Shown: piece by piece, positions 1 through 6,261 of the stretch
Layout: each line of letters begins with the position of its first letter
How positions within the stretch are numbered: the stretch's first letter is position 1
Origin: Clostridia bacterium
Lineage (GTDB): Bacteria; Bacillota; Clostridia; RUG12999
DNA length: 9,578 nucleotides
Reading direction: 5' to 3'
Assembly: GCA_017502065.1 (NCBI GenBank)
Contig: JAFVVU010000013.1
Location: 1-9,578 of the forward strand
The notes under the pieces: generated by a model
Told to the model about the DNA's origin: nothing
Seen by the model: only the letters and a program-made list of their open reading frames with translations
Database searches by the model: none
Translations under genes and position numbers: made by a program

Positions 1-1284
1 GATGCAAATCTTATGAACACACTCTTTACCATATACGGCAAAGAGGTTGTAAGTCAGCTCCGTCCACTTGAATATACCGACGGACTTATCAGTGTGTCAG
101 GTGTTATATCTAACCCCGTTTACACTAAAAAAACGCGTAATATGCAGACATATTATGTAAATAACAGACCTATCGTCAGCAGAATGATGATGAGCGCGGT
201 AGCGGAAGCAACAACGGGATTTATTCCACAGGGTGCACATCCGGTGCTTGTGCTCAAGCTTGACATTCCTGCGGATAAGATAGATATAAACGTTCATCCG
301 GCAAAGCTTGAAGTAAAGTTTTCGGAAGAAAGTAAAATATACGGTGCGGTTTATCATGCAATAAAAAATGCATATCAGGCAACGGCGGTCATGCCGCAGA
401 TTAAAGAACCGGAAAAACCGGACGTTGTTCAGACTGTGCCTGAAATGCCTGAAAAAACGAGCGAAGTTGATTATATTTCGAAAATGAAAGAGTTTCAGGC
501 AATAAATGGCGACCATGTGATGGTTGTTAAAAGTAAAGAAGAGGCGAGTGAACCGGACGAAACCGAAGTTTCTTTTGTAAGTGCGCCGCGTTTCGGACAA
601 ACCTTTGAAAATTCCTCTCAGGTGGAATTTGTTCCCGAAGACAGAGGAGAAAATATACCAAAAAATTTCGGTGAATATGTTCAATTAGGTCTTGAACACA
701 GCAGCGAAATAGAGTATAATATAATTGGACAGTTATTTAAAACTTATATATTAGTAGAAAAGGGCAACGATTTACTTCTTGTTGACCAGCATGCCGCACA
801 TGAGCATATTCTGTATGCCGAACTTGCGGAAAAACTGGAAAAGAGGGAATTCTTTGCTCAGCAGCTGCTTTCTCCACAGGTGATAACACTTCAGCCCTCC
901 GAAAAAGCGTGCGTTCTTGAAAACACAGAATTTTTTGCGGAAATAGGATTTGAGGTCCGGGATTTCGGCACAAACGACGTTTGTGTTTCTGCCGTTCCGG
1001 CAGACATGGAAAATGAGGATATCGGCAAGGTTGTTTCTGAAATTGCAATGGGTCTTACAGAAAATAAAATGGATAAAAGAACGGCGGCGGCTCAGCGCGC
1101 ACTTTATACAGTAGCGTGCCGTGCGGCAATAAAAGCCGGCAAAAACCTTGGCGATAAAGAAAAAGCTGTTCTTGTTTCCAAAGTTCTTGACGAAAATAAA
1201 ACCGTAACCTGTCCGCATGGCAGACCGGCGGTAATTGCAATAGAAAAAAGCTTTATTGAAAAGCAGTTTAAAAGAATTAAGTAA
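1..1284 (+). CDS. mutL: DNA mismatch repair protein MutL, C-terminal two thirds (5' partial)
   Basis: MutL couples mismatch recognition by MutS to strand incision; in bacteria without MutH the C-terminal domain is itself a metal-dependent nickase. The reading frame is open from base 1, so the first visible ATG (base 13) is internal and the gene begins upstream. About 427 residues remain; compared with typical Firmicute MutL (roughly 620-680 aa) the GHKL ATPase domain is missing. The first ~120 residues are the S5-fold transducer domain, with the family signature YYVNNRPI and later INVHPAKLEVKF. An acidic, low-conservation linker follows (about residues 130-230). The C-terminal dimerisation/endonuclease domain carries DQHAAHE (residues 262-268), ACRAAIKAG and CPHGRP (404-409), the metal-site motifs of nickase-type MutL. 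One oddity: in DQHA(x)2E(x)4E the last Glu position is Ala273, with Glu one residue later. The stop lies 12 bases before miaA, in the same frame. Confidence 0.96.
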   Translation, partial: DANLMNTLFTIYGKEVVSQLRPLEYTDGLISVSGVISNPVYTKKTRNMQTYYVNNRPIVSRMMMSAVAEATTGFIPQGAHPVLVLKLDIPADKIDINVHPAKLEVKFSEESKIYGAVYHAIKNAYQATAVMPQIKEPEKPDVVQTVPEMPEKTSEVDYISKMKEFQAINGDHVMVVKSKEEASEPDETEVSFVSAPRFGQTFENSSQVEFVPEDRGENIPKNFGEYVQLGLEHSSEIEYNIIGQLFKTYILVEKGNDLLLVDQHAAHEHILYAELAEKLEKREFFAQQLLSPQVITLQPSEKACVLENTEFFAEIGFEVRDFGTNDVCVSAVPADMENEDIGKVVSEIAMGLTENKMDKRTAAAQRALYTVACRAAIKAGKNLGDKEKAVLVSKVLDENKTVTCPHGRPAVIAIEKSFIEKQFKRIK

Positions 1285-1289
1285 GAGGA
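1283..1289 (+). promoter_or_regulatory. Ribosome binding site deciding the TTG start of miaA
   Basis: AAGAGGA lies 7 bases before the TTG at 1297 and overlaps the mutL stop codon. The mutL stop TAA (1282-1284) is in the same frame as miaA, so the start must lie after it. The next in-frame ATG is Met36, beyond the P-loop, so TTG is the only sensible start. Confidence 0.75.
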
Positions 1290-1296
1290 TACTATT

Positions 1297-2181
1297 TTGA
1301 TACCACTTATAATTGTTGAAGGTCCGACCGCATCGGGGAAAACCGATCTGGCGGTAAAAATAGCACAGCGCCTTGACGGCGAAATCGTTTCCGCCGATTC
1401 AATGCAGGTTTATAAATACATGGATATCGGCAGCGCAAAACCCACAAAAGAAGAACGGGGCGGTATCCGGCATCATATGTTTGATGTTGTGCACCCAACC
1501 GAGAATTTTTCTCTTGCCGAGTATGTAAAAATGGCACACGCCGTTATACAGGATATCCACAGCCGCGGCAAAAAGGTTATTATTGCCGGAGGCACCGGTC
1601 TTTATATTGACTGTCTTAAGGACAACCTTGTTCTTTCCGATGAGGATGAAGATAATTCCGTCCGTGAAAAGCTTGAAGCATTTGCTGAGGAAAACGGCAT
1701 AGAAGCACTTCATGCGCGTCTTGCAAAGGTTGATGAAATTTCCGCCGCAAAAATCCACCCCAACAATGTGAAAAGGGTAATCCGCGCACTTGAGGTGTAC
1801 GAAAAAACAGGCATAAAAATGTCCGAGCAGGTGGAAGAAAGCAAAAAAGGCGAAAAAATATACGATTATAAAGAATACGGAATAATGTATGACCGCGAGG
1901 TTCTTTATGACAGAATAAACAGACGCGCTGACATTATGTTTGATATGGGACTTGTGTCCGAGGTTGAAAATCTTGTGAAAATGGGATGCACAAGAGAAAA
2001 TACCTCCATGCAGGGTATAGGATATAAAGAGGTTATGGACTATCTTGAAGGAAAGACAAGCCTTGAAGAAACAAAAGAAATAATAAGGCAGGGAACACGC
2101 CGGTATGCAAAGCGTCAGATGACGTGGTTCAAAAAAAGTAATATAACCTGGCTTGCACCGGGCGAAATCCCACAGTTTTAA
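1297..2181 (+). CDS. miaA: tRNA dimethylallyltransferase MiaA
   Basis: MiaA transfers a dimethylallyl group from DMAPP to N6 of A37 in tRNAs reading UNN codons, the first step toward ms2i6A, which stabilises codon-anticodon pairing. It is cytosolic. The 294 residues match the family's usual 290-315. Visible motifs: P-loop GPTASGKT (residues 9-16), [18 protein letters not shown] (32-49) with the conserved Asp34, GGTGLYID (98-105), the insertion region in the middle, [13 protein letters not shown] (160-172), [10 protein letters not shown] (237-246) and the C-terminal [11 protein letters not shown] (268-278). It starts at TTG, forced by the in-frame mutL stop just upstream and supported by an AAGAGGA ribosome site. 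It lies between mutL and hfq, an arrangement also widespread in Proteobacteria and Firmicutes, which suggests co-transcription. Nothing looks truncated. Confidence 0.97.
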   Translation: MIPLIIVEGPTASGKTDLAVKIAQRLDGEIVSADSMQVYKYMDIGSAKPTKEERGGIRHHMFDVVHPTENFSLAEYVKMAHAVIQDIHSRGKKVIIAGGTGLYIDCLKDNLVLSDEDEDNSVREKLEAFAEENGIEALHARLAKVDEISAAKIHPNNVKRVIRALEVYEKTGIKMSEQVEESKKGEKIYDYKEYGIMYDREVLYDRINRRADIMFDMGLVSEVENLVKMGCTRENTSMQGIGYKEVMDYLEGKTSLEETKEIIRQGTRRYAKRQMTWFKKSNITWLAPGEIPQF

Positions 2182-2188
2182 GGAGAGG
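2181..2188 (+). promoter_or_regulatory. Strong ribosome binding site of hfq
   Basis: AGGAGAGG overlaps the last base of the miaA stop codon and stands 4 bases (7 from the AGGAG core) before the hfq ATG at 2193. This supports that start and suggests efficient hfq translation. Confidence 0.75.
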
Positions 2189-2192
2189 CAAT

Positions 2193-2429
2193 ATGAATTT
2201 ACAGGACATTTTTTTAAATCAGGTAAGAAAAGAAAGAGTTCCGGTTACCATGTTTTTAACAAACGGTTTCCGCATGAACGGAATTGTTAAAGGGTTTGAC
2301 AATTTTGCTGTGATTATGGAAACTGAAGGACGTCAGCAGCTTATTTATAAGCATGCTATTTCCACAATATCACCTGAAAAACGTGTTAACATTATGGCAG
2401 AAGAAGAAACGAACGGAGAATTGCAATGA
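2193..2429 (+). CDS. hfq: RNA-binding protein Hfq
   Basis: Hfq is a hexameric Sm-like RNA chaperone that binds U-rich and A-rich RNA and helps small RNAs pair with mRNAs. The 78 residues are the normal Firmicute length. Residues 4-17 ([14 protein letters not shown]) form the N-terminal helix, with Gln4 and Asp5 matching the proximal uridine pocket residues Gln8 and Asp9 of E. coli Hfq. The Sm1 region (18-42) and the hallmark Sm2 motif YKHAIST are intact. The rim patch reads RKER (12-15), close to the E. coli RRER and richer in basic residues than B. subtilis RKEN. After the Sm core there is only a short acidic tail (about 69-78), with no long disordered tail as in E. coli. The start has a strong AGGAGAGG site. 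The stop overlaps the start of the next gene (ATGA), suggesting translational coupling. Confidence 0.97.
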   Translation: MNLQDIFLNQVRKERVPVTMFLTNGFRMNGIVKGFDNFAVIMETEGRQQLIYKHAISTISPEKRVNIMAEEETNGELQ

Positions 2430-3610
2430 AACAGAAGCTTCCGCTTTTGATAATATTATTGTGTATAATTGTAATGTGGAGCATATACGGCAAGCTTTCA
2501 AACAGCTATGCAGTGGCAACCGTTGTTTCAGGCAGCCGTGAAAATGTGCTTGAGACAGAGGCACTTTTCATCCGCAACGAATATCCTGTAAAAGTGGATG
2601 GCGACGGATATTTCCAGAACAGTGCGGCAGGCGGAAGTAAGGTTCATAAAGGGCAGACTATAGGATATTACTATATCGGAGAACCCGATAAAGAGCTTAT
2701 CAGTAAAATCAACGTAATCAACGAAAAAATCAAGGCGGCAACAAATGCAAGAAGCACTGAAGAAGCTTTTGTTGACGATACAATCAGTATTGATAATAAA
2801 ATTGCCGCATATACAAAAGAAATCTCCGAACTTGCATCTGCAGGAAATCAGGAGGAAATAAATAAAATCCGTGCACAGATTGATGTTCTTCTTGAACGAA
2901 AAGCAGCCATAGCCGGTGGAACAACAAGCACAAAAGTATCTGTTATTGATACTTTAACAGCGCAAAAGCAGGAGCTTGAAAATCAGCTTATGGGCAATAA
3001 AACCGGTCTTTTTGCACCGGCACCCGGAATTTTTTCCATATCTGCCGACGGTCTTGAAGAAACACTTAACTTAAAAAGTATAGAAACACTTACGGTAAGT
3101 ACAGTAGAAGAAATACTTTCACAAAAAGAATATACCGTGGATAAAAGCGTTTATCCGCTCAGCATATGTAAAGTAATCGACAATTCGGAATGGATTATGG
3201 CAATTGTCTGTGAAGAAAAGAAGGTGCAGGGTATCCACGTAGGAAATGAGCTTGAAGTAAGGTTTACCGACGAAGGCGATATAAAAGAAAAATGCGTGGT
3301 TAAAAAAATATCCGACCCCGAGGACGGCAAAGTTGTACTTTATCTTAAAGGCTCGGTTGAGCTTGCGCAGCTGCAGAATGCAAGAAAAACAGCAATTAAT
3401 ATAGTCCTTAAAAATTATAAGGGTCTTCAGATTCCCGCAAAAGCACTTAAAAACGAGGCAGGAAAAGACGTTGTTTATGTTGCAGGTGGTAGCGAAAAGC
3501 AAATGAAATATGTCAACGTCTTATATAAAGATAATGATATTGCAATAGTGGAAGAAAATAATCAGGGTGAAAATCCGCTGCTGCTTTATGATGAGGTGGT
3601 GCTTGAATGA
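2426..3610 (+). CDS. HlyD-family (membrane fusion-like) single-span membrane protein of the division cluster
   Basis: A 394-residue protein with a short cytosolic N-terminus, one hydrophobic span (about residues 5-22) that lacks an obvious cleavage site, and a long extracytoplasmic part. After the span comes a beta-rich half lipoyl-like segment (about 45-84, with DGDGYFQN and [11 protein letters not shown]), a helical hairpin likely to form a coiled coil (about 86-190, with a Gly/Thr/Ser break near 164-170), then the second lipoyl half ([11 protein letters not shown], 194-204), a beta-barrel-like region (about 245-330) and a membrane-proximal segment with [12 protein letters not shown] (332-343). 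That is the layout of HlyD/MacA/YknX adaptors, which link inner-membrane pumps to other parts. Here no ABC, RND or MFS partner is adjacent. A GGAG site 7 bases upstream and ATGA overlaps with hfq and yggS place it firmly in the operon. I recall similar 'HlyD family' proteins beside yggS-sepF in other Clostridia; their role is, to my knowledge, unknown. The fold class is likely; the function is not established. Confidence 0.8.
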   Translation: MKQKLPLLIILLCIIVMWSIYGKLSNSYAVATVVSGSRENVLETEALFIRNEYPVKVDGDGYFQNSAAGGSKVHKGQTIGYYYIGEPDKELISKINVINEKIKAATNARSTEEAFVDDTISIDNKIAAYTKEISELASAGNQEEINKIRAQIDVLLERKAAIAGGTTSTKVSVIDTLTAQKQELENQLMGNKTGLFAPAPGIFSISADGLEETLNLKSIETLTVSTVEEILSQKEYTVDKSVYPLSICKVIDNSEWIMAIVCEEKKVQGIHVGNELEVRFTDEGDIKEKCVVKKISDPEDGKVVLYLKGSVELAQLQNARKTAINIVLKNYKGLQIPAKALKNEAGKDVVYVAGGSEKQMKYVNVLYKDNDIAIVEENNQGENPLLLYDEVVLE

Positions 3611-4293
3611 GTATCGCACAAAATATAGAAATTGTAAAAACAAACATTGAAAAAGCGTGTATCCGCGCAGGTAGAAATCCGGAAGAAATAACACTTATCG
3701 GTGTTACAAAAACACACGGTGCAGATATAATAAACGAAGGAATTGCAGGCGGCCTTTCGCATATCGGTGAAAACCGCGTACAGGAACTTTGCGAAAAATA
3801 TGAAGAAATCAAAAAAGGTGTACATATTCATCTTATAGGACATCTTCAGTCAAATAAAGTGAAATATATTGCCGATAAGGTGGACCTTATACATTCACTG
3901 GATTCGGGAAGTCTGGCAAAGGAAATATCTGCGCAGGCAGTGAAAAAAGGCAGAATAATCGATACGCTTGTTCAGGTAAACATCTCCGGAGAGGAAAGCA
4001 AAAGCGGAATAGCACCGGAAGAGCTTGACTATCTTTTAGAATATGTTGAAACCCTGCCGGGCATTAAAATAAAAGGTCTTATGACCATTCCGCCAATTGA
4101 TGCAGGGGATATGATAACAAGCCGCAAGGTTTTTGAAAAGCTTCGGATTTTGTTTGAAAAAAAGAAAGAAGAGCGGTATAATAATACTGTAATGCAGCAT
4201 CTTTCAATGGGAATGACAAACGATTATGAAATTGCTATTGAAGAAGGCTCTACCATAGTAAGAGTGGGAAGAGCAATCTTTGGAAATAGATAA
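3607..4293 (+). CDS. yggS: YggS/PLPBP family pyridoxal phosphate homeostasis protein
   Basis: This is a non-catalytic, fold-type III PLP-binding protein (B. subtilis YlmE, E. coli YggS) thought to buffer free PLP and affect amino acid pools. The 228 residues are the usual length. The PLP-linking lysine is Lys35 in VTKTH (33-37). Other family motifs are HIGENRVQE (52-60), HLIGHLQSNKVK (75-86), LVQVNISGEESKSG (121-134), KGLMTIPP (156-163), LSMGMTNDYEIAI (199-211) and the phosphate-binding GSTIVRVGRAIFG (214-226). The start overlaps the upstream stop by 4 bases (ATGA) and is served by GAGGTGG at 3593-3599, inside the upstream gene. It heads the yggS-sepF-yggT-ylmH-divIVA order, which matches ylmE-ylmF-ylmG-ylmH-divIVA of B. 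subtilis. How PLP balance relates to division is unresolved; the linkage itself is ancient and well conserved. Confidence 0.96.
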   Translation: MSIAQNIEIVKTNIEKACIRAGRNPEEITLIGVTKTHGADIINEGIAGGLSHIGENRVQELCEKYEEIKKGVHIHLIGHLQSNKVKYIADKVDLIHSLDSGSLAKEISAQAVKKGRIIDTLVQVNISGEESKSGIAPEELDYLLEYVETLPGIKIKGLMTIPPIDAGDMITSRKVFEKLRILFEKKKEERYNNTVMQHLSMGMTNDYEIAIEEGSTIVRVGRAIFGNR

Positions 4294-4298
4294 AATGC

Positions 4299-4305
4299 AA
4301 GGAGG
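4299..4305 (+). promoter_or_regulatory. Near-consensus ribosome binding site of sepF
   Basis: AAGGAGG, 8 bases before the ATG at 4314, is the closest match to consensus in the window. It sits in the 20-base gap after yggS, the longest gap between genes here. Confidence 0.8.
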
Positions 4306-4313
4306 AATATATT

Positions 4314-4748
4314 ATGGGTAAATTCACTTCCAAACTTTTAAACACACTGGGCATAAACACAAACGATGAGGACGATTTCGAAGAATACGAAGAAGTGTCC
4401 GCACCGCAGACATTTGAGGAGCCTGCAAGCTTTAAACGTGGCAAGGTGGTAAACATCAATGCAACAACACAGTTCAGGGTTGTTGTAATTCAGCCTGAAA
4501 CTTTTGATGAAGCAAAAGAAATTGCCGATCATCTTAAAGAAAGAAAGCCTGTTGTTATCAACCTTGAACTTATGGAAAAGGAACAGGCTAAAAAAATATT
4601 TGACTTCTTAAACGGAGCAATATACGCTCTTGGCGGAAGCATTCAGCAGGTTGCAACAAGTATCTATCTGTTTGCTCCGTATAATGTAACAATAATGAGC
4701 GATTTCCGTGACGAACTTAAAAGCAAAGGATTCCTCTGGAATTCCTAA
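4314..4748 (+). CDS. sepF: Cell division protein SepF
   Basis: SepF anchors FtsZ to the membrane and organises the early division ring, partly redundant with FtsA in B. subtilis. The 144 residues show the three expected parts: an N-terminal amphipathic membrane-targeting helix (MGKFTSKLLNTLG, 1-13), an acidic flexible linker (about 17-45, rich in Asp and Glu), and the SepF core (DUF552, about 53-135). Core motifs include RVVVIQPETFDEA (55-67), KPVVINLELMEKEQA (78-92), the IFDFLNGAIYALGGSI stretch (95-110) and IYLFAPYNV (117-125). Gly101 in the FLNG motif probably corresponds to the dimer-interface glycine of B. subtilis (G109). The last ~19 residues form a short tail. The gene has an AAGGAGG site and sits between yggS and yggT, as in other Gram-positives. 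Confidence 0.96.
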   Translation: MGKFTSKLLNTLGINTNDEDDFEEYEEVSAPQTFEEPASFKRGKVVNINATTQFRVVVIQPETFDEAKEIADHLKERKPVVINLELMEKEQAKKIFDFLNGAIYALGGSIQQVATSIYLFAPYNVTIMSDFRDELKSKGFLWNS

Positions 4749-4755
4749 AGGGTGG
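4747..4755 (+). promoter_or_regulatory. Ribosome binding site deciding the TTG start of yggT
   Basis: AAAGGGTGG overlaps the sepF stop and lies 5 bases (8 from AAAGGG) before TTG at 4761. The codon directly before that TTG in the same frame is TAA (4758-4760), so the protein cannot start earlier; the next ATG would delete the first membrane segment. Confidence 0.7.
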
Positions 4756-4760
4756 TATAA

Positions 4761-5048
4761 TTGTTAGCAGCTATTTATGCAATAAATGCACTTTTTAATA
4801 TAATATATACACTTGTGCTTATTGATGTTTTTGCAAGCTGGATTCCGTTTTTGTATTCAAAACGGGTCATTGCAAAAATACTTTATATGATTCATTCTTT
4901 GATAGAACCGTTTTTAAGCCCCATAAGAAAGCTTATGGCAAAAACGCCGTTCGGCGGTATGCCGCTTGACTTTTCGCCGGTTATACTTCTCATCCTTCTT
5001 AATGTTTTAAGAAACATTATTCTTACAATACTTATGCTGGTGTTTTAA
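4761..5048 (+). CDS. YggT family small membrane protein
   Basis: A 95-residue integral membrane protein of the YGGT family (YlmG in B. subtilis; homologues exist in plastids, where they affect nucleoid or division morphology). Two hydrophobic spans are visible, about residues 3-30 and 71-94. They are joined by a loop carrying the family signature: IEPFLSPIRKLM (48-59), a Gly-Gly turn and DFSP (70-73). The molecular function is unknown; genetic context and organelle data point to a part in membrane or division organisation. The TTG start is forced by an in-frame stop immediately upstream. It ends 1 base before ylmH, so the two are very probably translated together. The length is typical of single-unit YggT proteins; many Proteobacteria carry a doubled version. 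Confidence 0.92.
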   Translation: MLAAIYAINALFNIIYTLVLIDVFASWIPFLYSKRVIAKILYMIHSLIEPFLSPIRKLMAKTPFGGMPLDFSPVILLILLNVLRNIILTILMLVF

Positions 5049-5049
5049 T

Positions 5050-5778
5050 ATGGATGAGGATAAGCTTTTTTATAACCGCCTCTTAGACCTTGCCCGAAAA
5101 AGAGACGATAAAAATGTGCCCACATTTTCGAAATTTTTGGGGATGGAGGAGCAGGTGGGGCTTAAATTTAAATCGGCGGCGTTCTGGGGTGGCTACGAAG
5201 GTGCAGGCAGAAAGCTTATTATGTTTTTGCCCGACTGGGCAGAAGAATCTGATTTTTACGACTGCATAGCTGCCGTAAAAATAACGTCGTCCGATAAAAA
5301 GGTGTATGACCACCGCGATTATCTCGGTTCTGTTATGGGGCTTGGACTTAAACGTGAAGTAATAGGCGATATTGCACCTTGCGACGGTTTTGCGGTTATG
5401 TTTTGCCTTAGCGAAATTGCGCTGTTTATTAAAGAAAACTTAACTCAGGTGGCAAAATCAACCGTTAGCGCTCAAATTCTTGATTCGCTTGACGGGATTG
5501 ACATAAAACAAAACTACCTTGAAATAAGGGGCAGCGTTGCATCCGCAAGAATTGACTGCATTGTTTCGTTTCTTAAAAACACGGGAAGATCTGCGGCAGC
5601 GGAAATGCTCCGCACAGGGTATGTAAAACTTAATGCAAAAGAAATACAGGACACATCGAAGCTTGTAAAAGCAGGAGATGTGATTTCAATCCGCGGTCTT
5701 GGCAAATTTATTTTTGACGGGGAGACGGGTACTTCCCGAAAAGGAAGAGCAATCGTAAATTTACGAAAATTAGTTTAG
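5050..5778 (+). CDS. ylmH: YlmH S4-domain RNA-binding protein
   Basis: YlmH family, 242 residues against about 257 in B. subtilis. The N-terminal part (about 1-70) and central RRM-like part (about 75-150) include the family motif YLGSVMGLGLKREVIGDI (91-108). The S4 RNA-binding domain follows (about 166-230), with RIDCIVSFL, AEMLRTGYVKLN (184-195) and GDVISIRGLGKF (209-220), the usual S4 pattern. In B. subtilis YlmH has been tied to ribosome-associated quality control, acting like RqcP on stalled 50S-peptidyl-tRNA complexes, and its gene is part of the division cluster. The ATG is 1 base after the yggT stop. There is only a weak GGTG site at 5039-5042, so translation probably depends on ribosomes arriving from yggT. 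The identification rests on motifs and context; the RQC role here is inferred from the family. Confidence 0.94.
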   Translation: MDEDKLFYNRLLDLARKRDDKNVPTFSKFLGMEEQVGLKFKSAAFWGGYEGAGRKLIMFLPDWAEESDFYDCIAAVKITSSDKKVYDHRDYLGSVMGLGLKREVIGDIAPCDGFAVMFCLSEIALFIKENLTQVAKSTVSAQILDSLDGIDIKQNYLEIRGSVASARIDCIVSFLKNTGRSAAAEMLRTGYVKLNAKEIQDTSKLVKAGDVISIRGLGKFIFDGETGTSRKGRAIVNLRKLV

Positions 5779-5793
5779 TGTGGGAGTGATAAT

Positions 5794-6261
5794 ATGATTT
5801 CACCTATTGATATTGAAAAAAAAGAGTTCAGAAAAACTGCGTTCGGCGGATATGACCGCGAGGAAATTGACGAGTTTATGTCAATGCTCCTGCAGGACTA
5901 CAGAACTATATATATGGAAAATGTGTCGCTTAAAGATAAAGTGAATATGCTTTCTTCAGCGGTTACAAAATATAAATCAATGGAGGAGGTCCTCCAGAGC
6001 ACGCTTATTGTTGCGCAGACAACAAGCGACGAACTTAAATCCGCAGCTCATGACAGAGCAAAACTGATTACTGACGAAGCTGAAATCAAGGCAGGTAAAA
6101 TAATGGATGAAGCACGTCAGGAATTGGCCGATGCACGAAATGAACTTGCGAATGTAAAAATACAGATAAGCAGCTATAAAAAGCAGATGCTTGCGCTGCT
6201 TCAGGGTATTGTAAATACAATAGAAAACATACCGGAAGACACCGAAAGGACTGATAGTTAA
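5794..6261 (+). CDS. divIVA: DivIVA family cell-pole/septum scaffold protein
   Basis: DivIVA binds negatively curved membrane at septa and poles and recruits partners (MinJ/MinCD, chromosome anchoring or cell-wall factors, depending on species). The 155 residues are close to the B. subtilis length. The conserved N-terminal domain (about 1-60) shows the start SPIDIEKKEFRKTAFGGYD (3-21) followed by a helix with EEIDEFM. Phe17, which inserts into the membrane in B. subtilis, is kept, while the adjacent Arg18 position is Gly. A second long coiled coil covers about 65-140, and a short acidic tail ends the protein. GGGAGTG (5782-5788) lies 5 bases before the ATG, itself 15 bases after ylmH. The final stop shares one base with the ileS start (TAATG). 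An alternative role as a GpsB-like paralogue is less likely, given the position next to ileS. Confidence 0.94.
   Translation: MISPIDIEKKEFRKTAFGGYDREEIDEFMSMLLQDYRTIYMENVSLKDKVNMLSSAVTKYKSMEEVLQSTLIVAQTTSDELKSAAHDRAKLITDEAEIKAGKIMDEARQELADARNELANVKIQISSYKKQMLALLQGIVNTIENIPEDTERTDS

Noticed and set aside
2296..2317. TTGACA with a TATGG-like AT-rich stretch inside hfq, as an internal promoter
   Set aside because: The spacing to any -10-like sequence is about 10 bases rather than 16-18, and the bases encode conserved Sm1 residues.
2353..2541. Small plus-strand frame spanning the hfq/HlyD-like junction
   Set aside because: It overlaps two well-supported genes in another frame and has no ribosome site or recognisable content.
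2772..2800. TTGACG with GATAAT downstream in the HlyD-like gene
   Set aside because: The spacing is 14 bases for the best -10, there is no start codon or ribosome site suited to a new transcript nearby, and chance is likely in this AT-leaning stretch.
3003..3035. Possible terminator: CCGGT/ACCGG stem followed by a T6 run
   Set aside because: The stem is only 5 pairs, the T run starts about 9 bases after it, and it lies in the middle of the intact HlyD-like coding region in a well-matched family motif.
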